A stretch of DNA of 42,885 bases, from the NCBI GenBank assembly GCA_049975245.1, contig JBNGDB010000020.1, forward strand, positions 1 through 42,885, given 5' to 3'. The notes beneath the pieces were generated by a model. It was not told the DNA's origin and did no database searches. It was given only the letters and a program-made list of their open reading frames with translations. Source of the stretch: UBA117 sp049975245 (GTDB lineage: Archaea > Methanobacteriota > Methanobacteria > Methanobacteriales > Methanobacteriaceae). Both the position numbers and the translations under genes were made by a program. Positions 37,524 to 42,885 of this stretch are shown here, one piece after another. Numbering within the stretch: position 1 is the first letter of the stretch; each line of letters starts with the position of its first letter.

Positions 37524-37982
37524 TTATAAACCAAAATAACCTCCCTTATACAGGAAACCCAATGAAAATAAACCAGATAAAACAACACCCACCATGGCGA
37601 TACTATTGTATAAAGAATAATTTGATTCTTTTGAAGCATTATTATTAGCAGTATCATTTTCGGAAGTTTCTGAGTTAGAATCAGTTTTATCTTCCTGGTT
37701 GGATGAATTAGATGTTTGGCCATTATTTGTAGCGTCACTTGAACTGGTACTACTAGAGGAGCTACTTGAACCTGTGTTTGTAGTTGTTTTTTGACTGGAA
37801 CTTCCGGAAGAACTAGAATCAGAACTAGAATCTGAACTAGAATCAGATCCAGAATTATCATCCGGTTCAACTGGATCAGGATAAACTCCATGGCCTGGAT
37901 GTGCTGAAACTGCACCTAAAATTGTGAAAACAGATATAATTATTAAGATTAAAATAATTCCCTCTCGTTTTAATTGGGTGAT
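37524..37982 (-). CDS. Ser-rich surface protein with His-rich mature end, ATC start
   Basis: This 152-residue frame has no ATG, GTG or TTG before its signal peptide. Upstream of the ATC at 37982 the frame runs back to a stop at 38004-38006. AGGAG lies exactly eight bases before the ATC, the same distance as in the CobN-like and FmdE genes. The protein reads (I)TQLKREG, a long hydrophobic core, 'GAVSA', then the mature end HPGHGVYPDPVEPDD, a Ser/Asn-rich linker of about 75 residues, and a C-terminal helix ending KGGYFGL. It lies 77 bases before cbiM. The His-rich tip could bind Ni or Co on the surface. A different frame of the same region (37478-37915) is open but looks non-protein-like. Confidence 0.65.
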   Translation of the reverse strand: MTQLKREGIILILIIISVFTILGAVSAHPGHGVYPDPVEPDDNSGSDSSSDSSSDSSSSGSSSQKTTTNTGSSSSSSSTSSSDATNNGQTSNSSNQEDKTDSNSETSENDTANNNASKESNYSLYNSIAMVGVVLSGLFSLGFLYKGGYFGL

Positions 37983-38026
37983 AAACTCATCTCCTTTCCA
38001 TTTTTAAAAAAAATATTGTAAATTCC

Positions 38027-38100
38027 AATATATAATACTTGTTATTACTTTTTTATTATTATTTTAATGTAGGATATCGCTGTTTTAGTAATAACTAAAA
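38027..38100 (-). promoter_or_regulatory. Promoter and dyads of the cbiM operon
   Basis: A TATA-like TTATATATT (about 38027-38037, minus strand) is bordered by GTTATTAC (38041-38048). Further out is a perfect dyad TTTTAGT-AATA-ACTAAAA (38083-38100) that contains GTAATAAC. The GTAATAAC/GTTATTAC word also occurs at the FmdE surface gene promoter at 41151-41230. A shared metal regulator is inferred. Confidence 0.45.
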
Positions 38101-38163
38101 TCAAATACTGTTCAGACTGTTAATTTTTGATTGTAAAAACTCAGTAGTTTTAGTCAGCATATT

Positions 38164-38176
38164 AAAAAAAAAAAAA
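38164..38176 (-). terminator. T-run terminator of the FmdE surface gene
   Basis: Thirteen T residues on the minus strand start 13 bases after the stop codon. T-runs alone are enough to end transcription in many archaea. No strong stem is seen. Confidence 0.5.
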
Positions 38177-38189
38177 GAAAGGGGAAAGA

Positions 38190-41111
38190 TTATTTTAACA
38201 TACCCATTATTGTTCCTTTAAAGAATCCTAGAGCAACTAAAGATCCTATTAGGACAGCACCTACTGCAATCCATATGGTATTCAGGCCTGATGCTTCAGA
38301 TTCTGGAGTAACTTTAGAAACCTCGTGACTAGTGCCAGTGGCACCAACGGATTCGCCAGTTTGGGTTGTAACTTCAGTCTGAGAAGCTGCGTTAACCGCA
38401 GGACCTGCTTCACCTACACTACCGGCAGGTAATCCGTTTCCACCGTTTTGAGAACCAGGAATGATTGAATTACCATCCTGATTACCATCTTGAGAACCAT
38501 TCTGATTACCATCTTGATTACCATTTTCAGCTGGAATTAAATCAGCTAAAGTTCTATCAGCAGGAATGCCTAGTATATAATTAAATATGTTATCACTTTC
38601 CGGCGCCCCTGATAGTAGTGTTCTAAGTTCTTCTTTAGTCATCATTCTTTCAGCTTCTGCAGCTATTACTGGTGCACTCACTAAGTTGTCTGGTGTTTCG
38701 CCTTTGTAAAGAGCAATAAAACCTTTTAGTTGATTTGAATTAGGTGCAAACTGAGGTCCTTGGTAATTTAGTATTATCACTTTAGCAGTTTGAGTCTTTT
38801 CATTCCATAGTATGAGGATTCCGTCTCTACGATCACCATTAGGGGATGTATTATCCTTCACTCTTTGGTTGAAAAAGGTTCCTGCTCCCGGAGAGATTCC
38901 TAAAAGATACAGTAAACCATCGTCTTTACAATAGTTGCTAGTAGTTACATACATGTATTTTTCATCTTCACCAAGAGGATAATCTTCAAATATAGTATCT
39001 GCAATTAATCCTGATGGTGAAACTCCTGGACACATGTGATTATGGAATAAATAAACCAGCAACATGTCAAACGGCGGGTCGTATACAACTGCATTTGCGA
39101 TTGTGTGTACATTGTTGAAGTGTGGATCAAATAATGGTTTAACCTTTGATTGATCACAAGCCGGTCCGATATCATGGATAGATTTATTCTCAGAATCTTT
39201 GGTCATTACAAGCTGTTTGGTTACAGGATCATAGTACATGTATAAGCCGTACAAGAAATGATCGTCTTCATCCATTGTAAAACTGAACTTTCCAAATTTA
39301 CCAGCTGTGCCTGCAATTCCTTCACCAGGTCGCACTAAATAAAATGAGAACCATAAAGGACTCCACAAGGCACTGTGGATTGGAAGTAAAGTAGTTCTAC
39401 TAAGTCTGGAACCTAGAACATCGTAAATACCATCCCAGATTATCTCAGTACTTTGTCCATCTAAACGCACATAACCAGCAGTAGTTAAAACACGAAGATT
39501 TGGATCGTCTTTAGATAAAGTTATACCCATCTCGTTGGCAAATGCTTCTATAGCTTTGTTAGCAGCATCATTTCCTATCTGCTTGATTTCTTCCGGGGTT
39601 AAGTTTCCTTGCTGGTAGTTCATGTTTTCTGCTTGAGCAGGCACTAAATTGGTTTGACTTAATATGTATTCCATATCCAAACCATGAGCATCTTGAACTG
39701 TACTAGAACCAGTTCCACCATTCAGATAGTTGCACTGTTCTTCAATGAGTCCGTCAAATGCGTATACTATTTCAACCAGAGATTCAGGGTTGTTTTGTAA
39801 TCTTTGTACAAGCCATTTATTGAATTTAAGTTCTGCAGATATTGAAGAATATGCTTCGAGGTTAGTTTCCTGTTTAAATTGTTGTACAACTGCTTCTTCG
39901 TTAAATCTCATAATTACTAGTGTTCCGGTTTTAGTGGTGTTATTCCATCTAATGAATCCCACCAGATTGTCATCAGTTGTTGAATAACCGATATATGCAC
40001 GTTTTCCAGGTGTTGCATCCATTGCATATACAAATACATCATCATCAGAGTTTCCAGGTGAACCAATTACCAAATAATTAGTTGCCTCTTTATCTGTTGA
40101 AAGTTCTCCAGGCGGATAATATTTGAGTAGAGTTTCAATCATGGCATATCCACTGATAGTTCCTAAACATATGTGGCCATGGAATGCTCCTTCTCTTAGA
40201 ACATCTGAAGACAGTCCTACAGCCCAAGCATTTGATAAGCTGACATAAGGATATGCATCATCACCAAATGCTGGTTTAATAACATTATTCCATTGGTTTA
40301 GACTCATATTTTCTGAGAAAGTGCCTTGATAAGCTGGTGTTAATGATCCGTTCTTAAAGTATACAGCTTGTAGGTTTGTACCTCTGCGAGTTATAAATGC
40401 GAAATCAACTGGATCATTTTGAGTTTTTCGAAGCATCAATAAGTTGCCCTTACCATAGGTTATTTTACCTGCGGAACCGTTAAGTATACCTTCTAAACAG
40501 TCTTCACTGGTAGTACCATTAATATTGGGTATACCTGCAGTAGTAATGCATAAAACTTCATCTGCAGTAGCAAAATTTAGTAATTGGTCTGCTTTTTTAG
40601 TAACTTCTCTTCCTAATCTGTAATTAGGTGTAGCTTGCATTTCAAAGACCACATTAGCATAGAAATTTGGATCGGCAGGATCTAAAGGATTACTACTCAC
40701 TTGAACATTTTTCTCCAGCATCTGATATCCGGGTACATTAACCTTGATATTGAAAATTGTACCTTCATCTACCCCCGCATAATCAAAACTAATCTGTTTT
40801 GCAACAGGGTTATGGTTATATGCAATCGAATTTCCCTCACTATCCGTTACAGTGAATGATGGATTTATTCCACTATCATCTGGATATTCAGCGAAATTTA
40901 GTTGATAAGTGATAATTGGATCAACTAACTCTGACTGTTCACCAGAATAATCATCAGCTTCTGTATCAGTTTCTTCATTAGATTCAAGTAACTCTGAATC
41001 GGCAAGCCCCCCCGGATCACCTCCAGTTACATCTTCAGTTGCTGAAACAGTACCACATAATGCCAGCATAAACACAAGCGAAATCGTCAGTAAAATTGCT
41101 TTGTTCTTAAT
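38190..41111 (-). CDS. Surface-anchored protein with two FmdE domains, ATT start
   Basis: A protein of about 973 residues read from the ATT at 41111, with GGAGGTG seven bases upstream. The signal peptide is IKNKAILLTISLVFMLALCG to 'VSATED'. An N-terminal beta module ending 'DPADPNFYANVVFEM' resembles that of the CobN-like protein. Two FmdE-type domains follow, each with an H-x-H-x-C-x-G metal motif: 'FHGHICLG' near residue 311 and 'FHNHMCPG' near 690. An Asn/Gly/Gln repeat (NQDGNQNGSQDGNQDGN), 'HEVSK' and a C-terminal helix complete it. FmdE was named from the molybdenum formylmethanofuran dehydrogenase operon, and its exact role is unsettled. Outside the membrane it may bind or deliver a metal. 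The first conventional start (GTG 41075) would cut off half the signal peptide. Confidence 0.8.
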   Translation of the reverse strand: MKNKAILLTISLVFMLALCGTVSATEDVTGGDPGGLADSELLESNEETDTEADDYSGEQSELVDPIITYQLNFAEYPDDSGINPSFTVTDSEGNSIAYNHNPVAKQISFDYAGVDEGTIFNIKVNVPGYQMLEKNVQVSSNPLDPADPNFYANVVFEMQATPNYRLGREVTKKADQLLNFATADEVLCITTAGIPNINGTTSEDCLEGILNGSAGKITYGKGNLLMLRKTQNDPVDFAFITRRGTNLQAVYFKNGSLTPAYQGTFSENMSLNQWNNVIKPAFGDDAYPYVSLSNAWAVGLSSDVLREGAFHGHICLGTISGYAMIETLLKYYPPGELSTDKEATNYLVIGSPGNSDDDVFVYAMDATPGKRAYIGYSTTDDNLVGFIRWNNTTKTGTLVIMRFNEEAVVQQFKQETNLEAYSSISAELKFNKWLVQRLQNNPESLVEIVYAFDGLIEEQCNYLNGGTGSSTVQDAHGLDMEYILSQTNLVPAQAENMNYQQGNLTPEEIKQIGNDAANKAIEAFANEMGITLSKDDPNLRVLTTAGYVRLDGQSTEIIWDGIYDVLGSRLSRTTLLPIHSALWSPLWFSFYLVRPGEGIAGTAGKFGKFSFTMDEDDHFLYGLYMYYDPVTKQLVMTKDSENKSIHDIGPACDQSKVKPLFDPHFNNVHTIANAVVYDPPFDMLLVYLFHNHMCPGVSPSGLIADTIFEDYPLGEDEKYMYVTTSNYCKDDGLLYLLGISPGAGTFFNQRVKDNTSPNGDRRDGILILWNEKTQTAKVIILNYQGPQFAPNSNQLKGFIALYKGETPDNLVSAPVIAAEAERMMTKEELRTLLSGAPESDNIFNYILGIPADRTLADLIPAENGNQDGNQNGSQDGNQDGNSIIPGSQNGGNGLPAGSVGEAGPAVNAASQTEVTTQTGESVGATGTSHEVSKVTPESEASGLNTIWIAVGAVLIGSLVALGFFKGTIMGMLK

Positions 41112-41150
41112 CTTTTCACCTCCTATATATTACGTAAAAAACAGATAGTA

Positions 41151-41230
41151 GTAATACATATATAAAATTTATGTTATTACAGTTTGAATTAAAATTAGCT
41201 TTTTTGTAATACTTTTACCCAGAGTATTAC
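41151..41230 (-). promoter_or_regulatory. Promoter dyads of the FmdE surface gene
   Basis: Two inverted repeats are seen: GTAATACATA (41151-41160) with TATGTTATTAC (41170-41180), enclosing the TATA run TTTTATATA, and GTAATACT (41206-41213) with AGTATTAC (41223-41230). The second is perfect with a nine-base spacer. The word GTAATA(A)C is shared with the cbiM promoter. Repressor sites around and upstream of the TATA box are the simplest reading. Confidence 0.5.
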
Positions 41231-41557
41231 TATTATTTTAAAAATCCCCTCTAAATTAATATTGAAAATAGATAAAAATAAATTTCTAATTCTTTATTTA
41301 ATAATAAAAAATGATTTAAAGTATAATTTGTGTATTAAAATCTAATATATGCAGTAAATAAGTGTTTTAAGATATTTTATATCTTATATCCTATATTATT
41401 TATCTACTGAGGAGTTGCGGTGTTTGAGCCCATCTATTATTGAATATTAAAATTATAACTATTTTTTTGTAATAAAAATAAAAAATAAACTAAAATAATT
41501 AAAGTTTAAGTTATATTAAATTTATATTTGATAAAAATATATTTAATGGTATAAAAA

Positions 41558-41683
41558 CTCCTTTTAAGGTAGGGATCAGAATTTATAGTTAACAGTTAAC
41601 TCTAAATCCCTACTTAAGGAGATTGAGGAGGGAGAACCAAATGGCAGTAGATCTCCTAATAGATCTCAATTAATACTTTTTTT
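41558..41683 (+). ncRNA. Possible structured small RNA or leader with a 10-codon frame
   Basis: In the 765-base gap between two surface genes, CTCCTTTTAAGGTAGGGAT (41558-41576) pairs with ATCCCTACTTAAGGAG (41606-41621). Then come GAGGAGGG (41625-41632), ATG at 41641 with a 10-residue frame MAVDLLIDLN, and a run of seven T (41677-41683). CTCCT and CTCAAT inside the frame can pair back with AGGAG and ATTGAG, hiding the ribosome site. A TATA-like run lies near 41533-41545. It could be a small RNA, a leader peptide, or in the other direction a terminator for the gene at 41877. The rest of the gap is AT-rich, and no gene is seen there. Confidence 0.4.
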
Positions 41684-41876
41684 GATTTTATTGATATCAA
41701 TCAAAGATAAGTCAAGCTAGTATTTAATATTTTCTATTTAAAATGAGTTATTACGATTTTTTTAAAATCTAATAGAATGTTAATACAGATAACTAAAAAA
41801 ACAAATATTTAAACTGATTTTTATAAATATAAGTTAACATCTAATTTTAAAAAAAGAAAAGAAAAAAGAAATTTAA

Positions 41877-42848
41877 TTATACTAGGGTTACTGAGCCAAT
41901 ATACTTCTTGTACGGAATTCTAGGAATTGTGCTTGCATATATCTTTCGACCTAGGAATATAATATTATCTCTCCATCCCCTGGTTCTTCTACCGATATAT
42001 CTACCAGTATCATATGTAGCCCATATTTTAATGCCAGTTTTAATACCGCTACTATAATAATAATTTTTTGTCTCATAGGTAATTATATTACGTCTGTTAT
42101 AACCCCATCTATCAGTACCTGCAAGATATATAGCTGCATTTACTGGGTTTGAGAGTCTACTGGTAGATACATAACTACTTCTATAACACCGAGGACTGTT
42201 AGGAACACTAACGTACTGTCCAGGTTTCATCTTAAAATATCTATATTTTTGAGACCCATAATATTGGATTTGTACCGCTACATAATCATTGGGAGCCTTT
42301 ATAATAAAGTGTCCCATTCCAAGTTTTCTTAAAAGACTTCTTGTATTAACTAGTTCAGAATATGTAATTTTATTTCTAGAGATCATCCGCCCAGCAGCTC
42401 TTTCCAATGCCTTGTTAATCCAGACAATATCAGGTCCCCCTGTACCTACGAACCAACCATCTTTAGATATAAAGTTGTGGAAGAAATAACCGTTTCGGAG
42501 CTTATATTCCTTTACAGTTTGTTTACCATACCATTTTGTCTTGGTGATGTAAAGATTAGCAGCATAACTGGAATCCCTTCGATATGCAAATACATCATAT
42601 CCTTTCTTCACATGCAATAAAACCGAACAACATCCATTACTAGGTTTTTTTTCAACTTTATTAAGAATCAATGTTTTTCTAGTTGGAAGATTACTGGAAT
42701 CAGTAATTGTAGTTGAAGAATCAGAGGAGGTAGTAACATGATTAACCTTTAAATCCGGTGATGAATCATCATCTGCAGCTACAGCAGTGCCTAATAAAAC
42801 AAAAGTTAAAAAAATAGTTAAAACAATTACATGTTTTTTGCTGATAAT
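41877..42848 (-). CDS. Exported Ntn-hydrolase-like surface protein, ATT start
   Basis: This 323-residue protein is read from the ATT at 42848; the frame upstream closes at 42852-42854 without any ATG, GTG or TTG. GGGGG lies seven bases before the ATT. The signal peptide (I)ISKKHVIVLTIFLTFVLLG ends near 'AVAADDD'. An acidic Ser/Thr linker leads to 'SNGCCSVLLH', then 'YRRDSS' 16-18 residues after the second Cys. A Gly-Cys junction followed by Arg and Asp at this distance recalls Ntn hydrolases of the C45/choloylglycine type, in which the Cys is freed by self-cleavage. The rest is Tyr/Arg-rich with 'YLAGTDRWGYNRRN'. The same domain recurs, as far as I recall, in Methanobacteriales surface proteins. 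The family call is tentative. Confidence 0.55.
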   Translation of the reverse strand: MISKKHVIVLTIFLTFVLLGTAVAADDDSSPDLKVNHVTTSSDSSTTITDSSNLPTRKTLILNKVEKKPSNGCCSVLLHVKKGYDVFAYRRDSSYAANLYITKTKWYGKQTVKEYKLRNGYFFHNFISKDGWFVGTGGPDIVWINKALERAAGRMISRNKITYSELVNTRSLLRKLGMGHFIIKAPNDYVAVQIQYYGSQKYRYFKMKPGQYVSVPNSPRCYRSSYVSTSRLSNPVNAAIYLAGTDRWGYNRRNIITYETKNYYYSSGIKTGIKIWATYDTGRYIGRRTRGWRDNIIFLGRKIYASTIPRIPYKKYIGSVTLV

Positions 42849-42885
42849 TTTTTAACCCCCTTCAAGTTTATGTTAGATTATATAT

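Noticed and set aside
37478..37915. A 145-codon minus-strand frame rich in Gln, Ile, Leu and Val
   Set aside because: It is out of frame with the signal peptide, Ser-rich linker and anchor helix encoded at 37524-37982, has repetitive composition from Ser codons read out of phase, and has no ribosome site.
37973..37990. Six-codon ATG frame (MSLSPN) overlapping the start of the Ser-rich gene
   Set aside because: The ATG is part of the ribosome site itself with no spacing, so it cannot be initiated efficiently by that site.

Overview
The window comes from the chromosome of a low-GC methanogenic archaeon of the order Methanobacteriales, most like a mesophilic Methanobacterium or Methanobrevibacter. 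The evidence is archaeal information genes (L37e, SmAP, an archaeal PUA protein, a Ski2-type helicase), methanogen coenzyme genes (a CfbC-type NifH homologue, ArfB, a HisA/HisF-like barrel), two amt-glnK pairs with GGAA-N6-TTCC (NrpR-type) operators, Shine-Dalgarno sites of the AGGAGGTGAT type, and surface proteins with signal peptides and C-terminal membrane anchors. No phage, insertion sequence or CRISPR array was seen.

Layout. 1-10 kb is housekeeping: ferredoxin, DUF167, tRNA-Leu(GAG), DUF371, two tiny paralogous membrane proteins, a DUF123 nuclease-like protein, CBS protein + cfbC, a U32 protein, purF, and an SmAP-L37e-TOPRIM cluster divergent from PUA-arfB. 10-17 kb holds a large helicase, a cupin regulator-thioesterase-acyl-CoA synthetase operon, a CPBP protease-like protein and a small secreted protein. 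17.3-21.3 kb is the ammonium uptake region, amt-glnK twice. 21.5-24.7 kb holds pdxS, a small membrane protein, a PfkB kinase and a HisA/HisF-like protein.

24.7-41.1 kb reads as a metal-handling island. It has a surface-anchored CobN-like chelatase followed by DUF2162, an ExbB/TolQ-type channel and an ExbD-like DUF2149 protein; feoA-feoA-feoB; a nicotianamine synthase-like metallophore enzyme; a CbiM-type Co/Ni transporter flanked by two surface proteins whose predicted mature N-termini carry histidine; and a surface protein with two FmdE domains. The likely common task is capturing transition metals or metallated tetrapyrroles outside the membrane and bringing them in. This fits an organism that needs Ni (F430, hydrogenase), Co (corrinoids), Fe and Mo/W.

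The most unusual observation is at gene starts. Four genes for exported proteins (CobN-like, the FmdE surface protein, the Ser-rich CbiM partner, and the surface protein at the right end) have no in-frame ATG, GTG or TTG at the place where the Shine-Dalgarno site and signal peptide demand one. At that place, always the same distance from the Shine-Dalgarno site, is ATT (three genes) or ATC (one). The CobN-like and FmdE proteins also share signal peptide, N-terminal module, pre-anchor motif and membrane anchor around unrelated cores. Dyad sequences at these promoters suggest metal-responsive control.
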